From: Protonemura montana
Taxonomy: Eukaryota; Arthropoda; Insecta; Plecoptera; Nemouridae
Reading direction: 5' to 3'
Length of the DNA: 64,000 bases
Assembly: GCA_947568835.1 (NCBI GenBank)
Contig: OX387604.1
Span: 10,075,860 to 10,139,859 of the forward strand
Part shown: one piece after another, positions 55,301-64,000 of the stretch
How positions within the stretch are numbered: position 1 is the stretch's first letter
How the letters are laid out: every line of letters starts with the position of its first letter
Position numbers and translations under genes: made by a program
Notes under the pieces: generated by a model
Database searches by the model: none
What the model was told of the DNA's origin: nothing
Seen by the model: the letters and a program-made list of their open reading frames with translations, nothing else

Positions 55301-55991
55301 CTCCGACGCCGAACTGATGGAAATGGCAGCCGAGCAAGCCGTGGGCTCTGATGTGAATCCTTACAGTGTGCCCCCTCCAGGCGTGGATGGAGTATCTGGA
55401 CAGTTCGTATCGTATCCACCTGAACAACACAACTACGCAATGAATCCGCCAAACAACTTTCTTTCACCTCCTCTTCATGGCAATCAGATGCCATTACAAA
55501 TATCCCTGTCGATGCCACCTCCTGGCATGAATCCGAACGTCCCTCCTCCTGGTTACCCAGGTGTACCTTTTGGTATGCCTTTCCCTGGCCCCAACTTCCT
55601 GGGCCCGCCTCCAAATGTCGGTTTCGATCCACCCTTCTCAGGGCCACCACGGCAACAGCCACCTGCTCGTTTCAATCGGCATGATGGCATCGGTAGAGGC
55701 GACCGGGGTGGCAGCAATCGATTCCGAGGACGGGGAGATTCTAATCAACGCATGGGTAGATCGCGATGGAATCAAAGAGATGTGTCGCCAAGGAGAGGTG
55801 GCAGGCCAAGAAGAGATCCAAGTGACAGATCACGAAGTTCCAGAGATTCAAAGACTTCTGTTAGTAGATCTTCAAAAACAGACAGAAGAAGACGGTCACG
55901 TAGCCGAACGCACAGCCGGTCGCGCAGTCGGTCCCGCAGCCGGTCACGCAGTCGATCACGCAGTCGGGAAAGGGACAGTGATTCATCGTAA
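34314..55991 (+). CDS. DIDO1-like: DIDO1/PHF3-type transcription regulator (PHD, TFIIS-M, SPOC)
   Basis: DIDO1, PHF3 and SPOCD1 bind the RNA polymerase II C-terminal repeat through SPOC and modulate elongation; the DIDO1 PHD reads H3K4me3. Exons: 34314-34444, 34986-35116, 35228-35407, 35516-35736, 37989-38228, 38480-39319, 44220-44475, 47383-47665, 51147-51391, 51486-53629, 54909-55991, giving 1917 residues. The PHD finger (about 632-682) starts [17 protein letters not shown] and ends [10 protein letters not shown] Cys motif CIVCKM...FCSDNC follows. The TFIIS central domain lies at about 971-1087 (VRDTLHGLL to LAQWRERE). An SR/KR-rich linker leads to SPOC at about 1287-1434 ([13 protein letters not shown] to [10 protein letters not shown]). 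The tail is Pro/Gly/Met-rich and ends in RG and RS repeats, as in the long DIDO1 isoform. Exons 3 and 4 are tandem duplicates. The start has good context (AACCATGG). I favour DIDO1 over PHF3 because of the PHD sequence. Confidence 0.93.
35104..35686 (+). repeat. Tandem duplication of an exon with its intron in the DIDO1-type gene
   Basis: The period is 291 bases. Both units begin GATGCTATT.TGGGTACGTT.TGAAATATTC, pass through a short intron with GG.CCATTTGCTGATA, and enter an exon coding SAGP...L(S/G)G(Q/E)LND(T/A)ESS...HNEAAEISA. The second copy runs on into the unique end of exon 4 (35687-35736). Both copies keep frame and splice sites, so the protein carries an imperfect repeat of about 60 residues (residues about 88-200). 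Confidence 0.9.
36311..37308. mobile_element. Fold-back element of about 1 kb with mirrored poly(C)/poly(G) tracts, intron 4 of the DIDO1-type gene
   Basis: Arms of roughly 350 bases (36311-36665 and 36950-37308) are inverted copies of each other. Paired blocks include GGACATTCCAC with GTGGAATGACC, CATGCTCTGTCT with AGACAGAGCATG, and ACCCTTGTTTAAT with ATTAAACAAGGGT. A run of 21 C at 36492-36512 faces a run of 17 G at 37146-37162. The centre (about 36666-36949) is AT-rich and non-coding. Confidence 0.85.
39750..41960 (-). mobile_element. hAT transposon with decayed transposase, intron 6 of the DIDO1-type gene
   Basis: The 8-base direct repeat CTTTAACA flanks the element at 39742-39749 and 41961-41968. 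The termini are imperfect inverted repeats, CAGTGGTTCTCAACC on the left and CATTGGTTTGCAATC (reverse complement of the right end). The 2.2 kb body holds transposase remnants on the minus strand. Superfamily, target duplication and transposase all agree. Confidence 0.92.
39920..41554 (-). pseudogene. Degenerate hAT transposase (ZBED/SCAND3-like)
   Basis: Five blocks read on the minus strand in the expected order: 41554-41282 ([21 protein letters not shown]), 41243-40956 ([35 protein letters not shown]), 40916-40692 ([16 protein letters not shown]), 40573-40229, and 40219-39920. The last is the C-terminal dimerisation region, [22 protein letters not shown] and CTDGA mark the catalytic core. The blocks are in two frames with in-frame stops, so it cannot encode a transposase. 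Domesticated relatives exist in vertebrates, but this one lies dead inside its own terminal repeats. Confidence 0.88.
42420..44050 (-). pseudogene. Non-LTR retrotransposon (CR1/Jockey-like) reverse transcriptase remnant
   Basis: Minus-strand blocks run in RT order: [17 protein letters not shown] (about 43870-43820), VAPIHKGG with NYRPISLTC (about 43740-43670), [11 protein letters not shown] (about 43600), [12 protein letters not shown] with FVNDLPESI (about 43320-43245), the catalytic FADD box (about 43210), [17 protein letters not shown] (about 43030-42980), and a downstream tail to about 42420. Stops and frame changes interrupt it. The 5' half (endonuclease) is missing, as in a typical truncated insertion. 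It shares the DIDO1-type intron with the hAT element. Confidence 0.88.
44476..47382. other. Intron 7 of the DIDO1-type gene
   Basis: This intron splits the PHD finger coding region. Apart from two 5S-like fragments at 45710-45888 it holds AT-rich sequence with short frames of no coding character. Confidence 0.5.
45710..45888 (-). pseudogene. Two adjacent 5S rRNA-like fragments
   Basis: Unit A (45710-45788) and unit B (45797-45888) each read, on the plus strand, as the reverse complement of 5S rRNA. Unit B has GGTGGTCACCCATCCAA, ACCTGACC, TTGCTTACTTTCGGCGATC and GGACGAG.GTTTCCAAC. Unit A has ACCTGACC, GTTGCTTGACTTTGGCAATC and GAGAACCGGTACTTCCA. The internal control region is recognisable but indels break the stems. 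Head-to-tail arrangement resembles relics of a tandem 5S array or a composite SINE. Confidence 0.62.
48836..49433. repeat. Interspersed repeat, copy B, in DIDO1-type intron 8
   Basis: Related to copy A at 19730-20316 in the same orientation, sharing for example CATCGTGAAGTGCAAGACC then ATTGCAGGTTGCATGCC. Its right end, CAAACCGCCACTG, is the inverse of the left end of copy A (AGTGGCGGTTTG), consistent with a terminal-inverted-repeat element. Its left end is eroded. Confidence 0.62.
49561..49928. repeat. Tandem duplication, 184-base unit, DIDO1-type intron 8
   Basis: Unit 1 (49561-49744) and unit 2 (49745-49928) share AAGTATTTTTCTTCTTTCTC, then TTTTATTT.ATAGGTTACATG, CCTAAGATTGG and GAGCTATTTTGC or AAGCTATTTTGC in the same order with few changes. 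The polypyrimidine stretch followed by ATAG looks like a splice acceptor, but neither unit gives a usable exon. Confidence 0.8.
53630..54908. other. Intron 10 of the DIDO1-type gene
   Basis: AT-rich intron separating the SPOC-coding exon from the tail exon. No repeat family or gene is recognised. Reading through the donor at 53630 would add 30 codons to a stop at 53719, a possible short isoform end. Confidence 0.4.
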
Positions 55992-58080
55992 ATCAATTTA
56001 CTGGCTCGTTAAAGAGCTAAATTCCATGATATTGCAATTTGTAATTTGATTAATGTTTAAATCATAAGCAGGCCCAAGCAAGGTGACACTTTCAATACAG
56101 GTTTTTTATTTTTGGGTAGATCAAGTTACTGCAAGAAATGGTGCAAAAAGTCTCGACGACTTTTTGGTCGAGTTAATTTGTTAGATTAAATTTGAAAGTA
56201 ATTATATGCTTCGAGTTCCGTGGCTGCCTGTGGTTTCTACCAAATTTGCAATTGTTTTGTTCTAGATTTTGGCAGTTTTTGAAATGTATATAGGTAATGA
56301 AATGTGTAGGTTAACCGGACCAAATTTGTTTCTCAAGATTGTCGAAGATATCTTAGCATTGGATCTTCAAATTTTTACCCAGGAACTAGTCAATCGGTAT
56401 TTTAGTTGTGTACAAAAAAATATTACCTTTTATAAAGTTGTGTTGATGCTGAAAAGAAAATCTAGTTATTTTCGTAACTCGCAATTGGGTTAGTTGTTAG
56501 GTGTCCTTTTTTTTAAGTTTGTTTTCGTTTTAAGAAAGAGTTCTTGACTAGATATCCGATACAGACTGGTGTGATAATGTAATTGGCCAGTTGCTTATTC
56601 TTAAGTTTATAAAATTTGCAAAACCCTCTAAAACACATCCAGTTTGCTATATTGCGAGTAGCAATAGTAGCATATAAAACTAGCATAAAGGGGAGCGAGT
56701 TTTTTAACAGCTTAGATAGGGAGAGCCACCTTCACACACTGTAAATACAGTCTATGCATTCTATTTTTAATTGGCATCTCTGAATGTCCACTTTGTAAAC
56801 CTGTTACCCACCTTTCCTCGATGTGTCTTCGATTGCTTGGAGCAGACAATCGATGTAGTTCAATACACAATTTTTAGACATCTTGATTGCAGAATGCAAG
56901 CTAATAAGTGTAAAACTGAACTGTGCAGGGTGTCACAGTGGCCAGCTGCTTGGGTTTCATATATGTATATATTGTAAATGAGGTCCAATGTCATGTTTCT
57001 GTTGAATTACTTGTACAGTATAAATTAAGGAATTGTGAGGAACAATAGCTTGCAGAGAGGTTTTACTTGTATAGAGAGTTGATTATCCATACTAAGTCAG
57101 TTAAATCTGCAGTTTTTATTTAAACCCACTTCTGATTGGATTTTGTTGATTTGGGAAATACTTGAAACACTATGATGAAATATGTACATTGAATACACTA
57201 AGTTTCCACCAAGTTCTGTCTGATCCGTTAAAGTTGTTAGCTTGTGGTGAAATACGTGCTTCCACTGGTAGAATTTTAAATTGTCATACTATCTTAGTAT
57301 TTCTAGAACTTAAGCACGGTCATAACTTTAAATGTTGTTGTGAAAATGAAATGTATGTACTGTATCTGGGAAAATGTAAAGCTTTGTATCTACCTTGTCA
57401 ACCATGAAATACCTAAGTCCCTGATTGTGTAATTTATTTTATAAATACAATGCTGTCGGCACAAAAAAATATGCTGAACTATGCTGGTCTGAGAAACTTA
57501 CTTGTGTTTGTCATTTACCTTTGATTATCCCTTATGCAAATATTTTTAGTTAGGGGGATCATATGGAATGTGAAAATTGACATGAGAGCAAATATTTTAG
57601 CATGGCTTTATTCTCACGTGTGGCTGAGTCGCTGATAAAATACTCGAAAAAATATTCTGCATGAAATTTCTGGGAAACAACTTTTTGTTGTCACCTTTAG
57701 TTTCCCGAGAATTAATAGAGTTGAGATATTCACAATTTTTTTTTTAATCTACAATACTAATCTTGAGAGAATAACAAGTTTTCAGACATCTTAATTGTAT
57801 AATTCCAAATATAATTATTGTTTTTAATGGTGTTCAAATCAGTATAAAACTCTGCAGTGTTTCAACGCTGAAATCTTACCAGTAAATACAGTATTGATGG
57901 CGATAATTTGTCGTTATATACCTTAAAGCACAACGATTTCAAAAATGTTAGTCTTATCTCGATCAGATAAATAGTGTCGATGAATCCGAAACCCGTGTAA
58001 GTCAATGCGCGGCGCCAAATTACGTCCAGTAGCTACCGACAGCAAGTCTGGACGAGTCGATCAGATGTTTTTTTTGATTG
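55992..58080. other. Probable 3' UTR and downstream region of the DIDO1-type gene
   Basis: No coding feature. T-rich, with scattered AT-rich runs; I could not pick out a clear poly(A) signal. Small frames here show no similarity or codon bias. Confidence 0.4.
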
Positions 58081-59300
58081 ATGTCCTTTATTGGCTTAGA
58101 ATAAAAAGAAAAAACATTTACAAGCCACGAATCCCGTTAGGGATCGTCAGGATAGCATATAGAGCATATTGACTAATAAGATACATAATAATAATAGTAA
58201 TAATAATAATAGACATATATGATATTGACAATATGATTTAATATGATATGATATTAACAAAATAATGATAATAAATAATAAATAATAAATAAATAAAAAA
58301 AATAAAATAATTATTTTATTATTATAATAATTTATAATATATTATAATAATTTTAGGAACATATAAGAAGATAGTAGTAATTTAGGAACCAAGTTTAGTT
58401 AAGTCTCGTTAAAGAATTCTTCAATCGAGTAGAATGCTTTGTTTTCAAGGAAGTTTCTGAGGGATATTTAATTGTGTCTTTAGTCTCTTTAAGATTTGCT
58501 GGAAGTTTGTTATAAATTTTCGAGTGGATGTAATCGGAGTTTTGTTGAATTTGTTTAGTTCTTTTAAATTGGATGTGAAGCATTTTACTTTGTCTGGTGT
58601 TGTGGTTGTGGATGTTGTTATTGTTGTGTTCTTGTATTTTCAATTCTTTGGCATGGGTGGTTATGGATGATTGTAGTATGAGGAGGCTGTAGATTGTCAG
58701 GATTTTATTTTTTATGAAGTAGGGTTTACAGTGAGCGTTTTTTTATGTGTTTTTGATTTTATGTTTCTCTATACCGTTTATAATTCTCAATGCTTTCTTT
58801 TGTAATTTAAATATTTTGTTCATATTGATGGCTGAGGACCCACCCCAGAATTCAATTCCATATCGCAAATGAGACTCAAAGTTTGCATAGTAGACTTGCC
58901 TTGCTACTTTAATGTTTGTTAACTTTTTGATAGTTCTTAAGGAGTAACAGGCAGAGCTCAGTTTTCTTGATAGGATATCACAGTGACTGTTCCAGTTTAG
59001 TGATGCATCTAGTGTAATTCCCAGAAATTTAAGGTTTTTAGCGATAAGTATGTCAGCGTTTGCTGCTTGATTTCTTAATGTTTTTAGAGCTGTCTCTTGG
59101 TCGTTTTTTCTCCTAATGTTTGCGTTATTGAAATGAATGAAGTTAGTTTTATTGGCGTTAAGTATTAATTTGTTAGCATTGAACCATCTTTGAATGCACT
59201 TGATTTCGGATTCTGCCTTTTCTTTTAGCCTTGTTAATGATTTTTCCCGCACTACTGTCATTAGATCAGTAACAGCGCAATGGGGAGACCCATGAATCGG
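58080..59300 (-). pseudogene. 5'-truncated LINE, reverse transcriptase C-terminal part
   Basis: Minus-strand frame 59261-58743 encodes the end of a non-LTR RT (IKCIQRWFNANKLILNANKT, LKFLGITLDASLNWNSHCD, ESHLRYGIEFWG). After a short break, 58643-58395 continues with the C-terminal tail (HNTRQSKMLHIQF, KIYNKLPANLKE). The element starts just after the catalytic ADD region at about 59290 and ends in AT-rich simple sequence near 58100-58350, the usual LINE 3' side. It is better preserved than the LINE at 42-44 kb and appears to be a different family. Confidence 0.85.
58185..58350. repeat. AT-rich simple repeat, (TAA)n and relatives
   Basis: Runs of AATAATAATAAT and related A/T words. It sits at the 3' end of the truncated LINE and may have grown from its tail. 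Confidence 0.75.
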
Positions 59301-59406
59301 CTTAAATTATTTTTGTGCACTTCTTCTTGGTGATTTTTTGGTACATTAACATAATCAACTGACAGCCTTAGTTCGAATATTATATAGTATGGAAACCTGG
59401 GTATCT

Positions 59407-59519
59407 ATCATGTAACTTTTTTATTAGAGATCATCTACGTTATCTTGTTAAATAACGTGTATTAACCATAGAATTTATCAAGATAAAGTTTGTTATCTCT
59501 AACAAAAAAGTTACATGAT
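59407..59519. repeat. Near-perfect palindrome of about 113 bases
   Basis: Left arm 59407-59455 and right arm 59472-59519 are inverted. ATCATGTAACTTTTTT followed by ATTAGAGAT pairs with ATCTCTAAC and AAAAAAGTTACATGAT with one mismatch over 25 bases, then continues more weakly (TTATCTTG.TAAAT). The loop is about 16 bases. It could be a small MITE or a hairpin RNA source. Confidence 0.8.
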
Positions 59520-62126
59520 TCCTTCTCTGGCCTCCTGATGCTCTATATTTCTTTAAAGAAATTATTTATTTGCTTGTAGATCACATGTTAAAGAAATTGA
59601 GCTTATTAATAGATTATATACAACGCATAATGCAGGTATGTCTATAAATAATAACTAAAATGCAGGCAGCCCAACAAAATGGTATTGCAGTAAGAAACAT
59701 GACCATTCTTTAGTTGTCAAGGAATACAGTTAAAAGTTCATATAGTTCCAAGTTAAAACATTGTTAACTCATTACTGATGTCAGCGCCAACCCCAACGAA
59801 ACATCGACTTTTTAGGACTCCAAGTCAGTTCAAACAAAGCAACTTCCTTACCTTCTACAACATCTACCCATGGCTATGAACCACTTCGCCAATCCATTTT
59901 CTAGACTTTTCTTTAACTCTGATATTTATGCCGGAAATTCAAAATTCAAGCCAACTCTTTAGATAATTGTCAAAAATGACCCCACAGAAGAAAAATTGAT
60001 TTTTGATTATTTTGGTTTTTTTTATTAACACCAATGACTGATACATGCATATTTTAGTAGGTAAAGAAATAGAAATAACCCGTGAATCCCACGTAAGCTG
60101 GTGGCTTGTGTGTGGCCAAAGTAAGAAAAATATAAATTAAATATAATTATACAACATGGTTCAACTTTTTAACAGTGCTGGGTTAATTTAAAATGGGATT
60201 TCGATTTTTTCAATTTGGAATTAATTTCAAGTCTTCTTGTATAATCTGTGTCCAATGAAATCTGTTGTTCGTTGCTGATTCTCCAACATTTCTAGAGTTA
60301 CTTTTGTAGGTACTCTAGTATGGTTACTCTAGTTTCAGTTTTCGTTGCTCTCAGTAATGGTAAAGAGTTTTTTAAAGGTAAATTAACATAGTTCAGGCAT
60401 ATATTTGATTTACAGAAAAAACTTAGAAGATTTCAAAAGAACTTGCGTAAGAATGCCTTTAAATTTCATTAATAATTACTTTGATGATAGTTATTTGAAT
60501 GTGTTACGATTGGTGTTTGACATTTTAATATGTGCCTCCCCAGCCAATGAAAGCATACTGTAGAATTGAATGCATTAGGGCATAGTAAATGGTCAACATG
60601 AGCGGCTTGGAAGCGATGTGGCAAGGTCTACAGTAGATATAAATTTATTGTCTTCACTTATATTTTCTTTACTTAGGTTAAATACATGGTCACACCAATT
60701 TAGGTGTCTGTCAACAATGATATCTCAATATTTACCTATGTTCTTTTGTTGGATATCTAGACAGTCACATGCCGATTCAGTTGCTATCTTATAGAAATTT
60801 TCATACATTTTAAGAATAACATTTTCTTTTGTTGAAATTTTGACATTAATATCATCTTAATGGAGTTAGGTAGGTAAACAGTCTTATTGATTCCTGCTCG
60901 GGCAGGAATACCGACTTTTTTCACTGACTTCCTCAAACGATTCATCATCTCGATCTCAATCCTAGACTCTATAGTTCCTGCTGTTCTTAAAGCATCAATT
61001 TGCATCTTGCACAACCATCTATATAACAACAATCCATAATTACCACAATCATAAACCATAATCATACCAAAATGTTATCGATACTTTAATAAGAAATTGT
61101 ATCTTAGAATATAGATTTGTATGCAAGATCTTAATGGTCAACCATGTATTTGAATAGCTGTCAATTAATTAATTAATAAATTGATTTTCTCTCTGTTATT
61201 TATTCTAAGCATATATTTTTTTTTTTGTCCAGGGGTACACAGTTTTAATCACTACAGCCAGTTATATTTTTGATTAAGGTCCACTATGCCATGAGCAGAG
61301 GCAGCCATGAACTGAGAAGCAGAAGCAAAGTAAGAAAAACAGCTTCCAATGCCTGTACAAAGCAGTCATAACAAATCCATTATGGAGGTAGATAACAAAA
61401 AAATGTCAAAACCTGAATACCGTGAAATTCTGTTGAACCATAACATGAACATGACTCTCCCAAGGTACAACGCCAATGTGGGACAGTGTTTATTACTCGA
61501 GAGAGCCAATTGACTGTGGAATTAATTTCCATCAAACCTCCAGATCAAATATAAACCAGAGGAAATATAATTTTTTTGGGATAAAATGTAATATTTTTAA
61601 ATATCAATAAACAAATACAATATTCATATAAAAACAAAAATTTCGAAGCTGATACCAAGATTGCGATTGTTTTTTTTTGTTTTAAAGAGATGGCGGTTAG
61701 ATCAAGGAGTGTATGTGTCTGTTGCAAAATAAAAATAATATGTTGTTATATTAAAACACATGTTATGGTCGTAGTGGTCATAGCCTATTTTTGAGAAACA
61801 CATTTTCAGGTGTATATTTATTTCAATTTTGTTTTTCAATGAAAACACGATTGCTCTTTTATTTTACATATAACCGGGAAACCAATACTCTGATTGCATA
61901 GCTGTTATATAGTTTTAGACAGGATAGGATAAACCTTTTGATCTGAAAGCGAACGGATAAAGTAAGGGAGGACTCGCTCGTGCCCTGTAGATAATTCAAA
62001 TGAACCCGGGGATTTCAAATGGGCGTGTCCTTTAAAATCTGACGTATGTGTTGTCGTTTGTGCGGTGGTGTTGTTAGCTTTCCAGGCAGATAAAGTGGTG
62101 TATGTACGTGGCCGCTGTCTCTGCCA
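59520..62126. other. Gene-poor region upstream of RPN2
   Basis: Apart from an old LINE fragment at 60530-61060 I see no gene. The stretch 61960-62126 is less AT-rich and is the likely RPN2 promoter and 5' UTR. Confidence 0.45.
60530..61060 (-). pseudogene. Old non-LTR reverse transcriptase fragment
   Basis: On the minus strand, 60858-60660 reads DDINVKISTKENVILKMYEN, a stop, then DIIVDRHLNWCDHVFNLSK. This matches the RT catalytic DD box followed by the xLNWxxH motif at the right distance. The preceding frame has LPNSI, the usual lead-in to that box. Stops and frame loss show it is long dead. Confidence 0.5.
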
Positions 62127-63902
62127 ATGCGAGAAATGGAAATAAGTAAGATACCACAAATAAAATACTTACAGGGTATTACAGCTTTTGCTCGTTCATC
62201 AAATTATCCCCCTGTGATTAAACATTTCAACAGTATTTTACATGACGCGACGTATATAAATTTGAAGGCATGTCGAGTAAACGCCGGGCCGCCACCATTA
62301 TTTTCTTGAAACATGTTTTCTGCGTAATGTTGTAAACCTAACTTGCTTCTTATAGTCTATCAAACCAAATAGCCATCCAAATGTCAATTTCATTATTTTT
62401 TTATGGTAAGGTCTTGGTTTGTAGATGTTCATGCTAGGTCTACCTAACCAAAGATATTTTCTGCATTATGCACGCACAATTATTTGTTTGCCAATAATTT
62501 TCCTATTCTTGTTTCAGTACGGTGTGTGGTTTGCTTCATCATTGCATTCATTTGCAATAGCGAAGGGGCAACTACGACCGCCTCGTACCTTTCTAGTGGT
62601 GATAATTTGCGACTCAAGCAAGTGTTTGCGCTTAGTTGGGACCTGAAGGATCTTCCCGCAGTACACTATGCAATTCTTGGCTACAAGCTCCTAGGAGAGC
62701 CTATTCCAAAACAGCCCGAAGTATGTGCCTTCCTGCTATCAAAAGCTGCCAGTACTAGCCCCGAGGCACTGTTCTTTGTCAGCAGCTCATGGAAGAGCCT
62801 GGGGTCCTGCACAGGCAACTTCCCAGCTACCAATATTGCAAAGGTATGTTTCTTAATTTTTTTTTGAGTATTCTGTTTTTGAGATGTAACTTATCTAGAG
62901 GCATTCTATGGAAATCGGCTGCAAACCAGTAAACCCATACGTTTCGAAATGCGACGTAGTTCCCAATTGCCATTGAACCTTAACGTCTTGCCAAGAATCA
63001 ATGCAGCTACCCAAGTTTCCTACCAGTAAGGTTGGCTTAGTAGCTATTGCATTATTTTTTTAAAACCATGTACAAGTTGATAACTGCAGCAGCAAATGTT
63101 GAAAATGTTAAAGTATATGTTCAATTACCGTTTATCTACTCATGACGATGATGAAAATGTATACTGCTGGCAGTTCTGGCTTACAATAGTTACATTCCAA
63201 ATACACTTAAGGAAAAAGATATTGCTTGATTAAAGAATTGCCTAGCTTGAAAGAAAGATCCAGTAAATAATAACAGGAACCTTGTTTGTATTATTAATTT
63301 GTATTGTTTGTAATATTAAATTCCGGTCCCTGAAGTGTACCACAAAAAAAAAATGTGCCAAATGGTGTCACAAGAAAAATTGCATCGCTATTTCTTGGCT
63401 ACGCTTCGTTTCTACAGCAGCTCTGAAAGATGAAACCGATTTGAATTGTTGTTAGGTATAAAACTGTTAGACTGATTATCATCACAAGGAAAAACAGATA
63501 GGACTAAGTCTTGCCAGGTATTTTTCAAAAGCACTGTGAATAATGGATATCAATTATTTTTGATTTTCTCTTTTTGTGCAAAATAATAAGCATCTCCAAA
63601 TGGTTACTCCTGTACATAATAGACATACAGATAAAGGATATTTTTTCAAGAGGCGAGGCGAGAATTCATTAATTTCACGTTAATCTTGTTGCAAGCCGAC
63701 GATTCTCATCTCGAACATTTTGAACATAATGACTTTGTTTTTTGCAGACGCTAGGAGAAGTAGTTGCCAAAGAGTCCTCATCAGTGTCTGACTTATTCTA
63801 TGCAGTTCAAGGCCTGAATAGCATTGGTCAGAAAAAAGGAGATCCAGCTAAACTGATCAAAACCCTTCAAGCAGCATTGAAGAAAGATGACAGCTTGTTG
63901 AA
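62127..63902 (+). CDS. RPN2: Ribophorin II, oligosaccharyltransferase subunit, 3' partial
   Basis: RPN2 is a subunit of the ER-membrane oligosaccharyltransferase complex that transfers the glycan to asparagine of nascent proteins. Three coding exons are in the window: 62127-62145, 62518-62843 and 63748-63902; the last ends in phase 2 at a gtatgt donor, so the gene continues beyond 64000. The 19-nt first exon joins to give MREMEIIRCVVCFIIAFICN, a classic signal peptide, followed by a short spacer and the lumenal domain. ASYLSSGDNLRLKQVF, LSWDLKDLPAVHYAILGYK, SPEALFFVSSSWKSLGSC and SSSVSDLFYAVQGLNSIG match the N-terminal helical repeat region of ribophorin II. The tiny first exon was chosen because its donor (ATAA|gtaag) and phase fit and it completes the signal peptide. 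Confidence 0.9.
62844..63747. other. RPN2 intron 2
   Basis: AT-rich intron with no recognised repeat or gene. Confidence 0.6.
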
Positions 63903-64000
63903 GTATGTGATATTTATAGACATGCCCTAAAGTTTTTCCCAGCCTTTTGATATTTTGTTACTAACACTGTCCGGCTGTGAAGGTGAGGGAGGCCGTCGGC

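Overview
The window is nuclear DNA of an invertebrate animal. It is AT-rich. Seven of the eight genes have recognisable metazoan products; the eighth is unrecognised, and all eight are split by GT-AG introns. The set includes ciliary genes (IQUB, ARL6/BBS3), a synaptophysin and a single DIDO1/PHF3-type gene, which fits an intron-rich ciliated eumetazoan. The phylum cannot be fixed from this sequence. Intergenic and intronic DNA carries decayed hAT transposons, LINE reverse transcriptases, fold-back elements and 5S-rRNA-like fragments. I worked out exon boundaries by hand from reading-frame phase and splice sites; no transcript data were used.

Layout. 1-6683 (+): IQUB, open at its 5' end, with a hAT element of about 1.4 kb in its last intron and four decaying copies of its last exon running through the 3' UTR. 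7341-12868 (+): synaptophysin-family gene with nine exons, three of them microexons. 14412-15227 (-): ARL6, convergent with the synaptophysin gene. 16574-21868 (+): ARHGAP18/28/40-type RhoGAP, divergent from ARL6. 23604-30753 (+): TPD52 family gene with two alternative first exons and decayed copies of its terminal exon. 31615-32498 (-): a four-exon gene for an unrecognised protein of 122 residues. 34314-55991 (+): DIDO1/PHF3-type gene (PHD, TFIIS central domain, SPOC, RS-rich tail), 21.7 kb long because its introns hold a fold-back element, a hAT transposon, a LINE and other repeats. 55992-62126: gene-poor, with two more LINE remnants. 62127-63902 (+): first three coding exons of ribophorin II (RPN2), running off the window.

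The genes do not form one pathway. IQUB and ARL6 are ciliary, synaptophysin and TPD52 act in vesicle traffic, the RhoGAP regulates actin, DIDO1 regulates transcription elongation, and RPN2 serves N-glycosylation. The strongest higher-order signal is linkage. RhoGAP(18/40), TPD52, DIDO1/PHF3 and RPN2 lie next to each other here. From memory, their human relatives share chromosome 20 (ARHGAP40, RPN2, DIDO1, TPD52L2) and in part chromosome 6 (ARHGAP18, TPD52L1, PHF3), which suggests an ancient animal linkage group. The other unusual theme is repeated tandem duplication of exons: decayed terminal exons in IQUB and TPD52, and a live exon pair in DIDO1.
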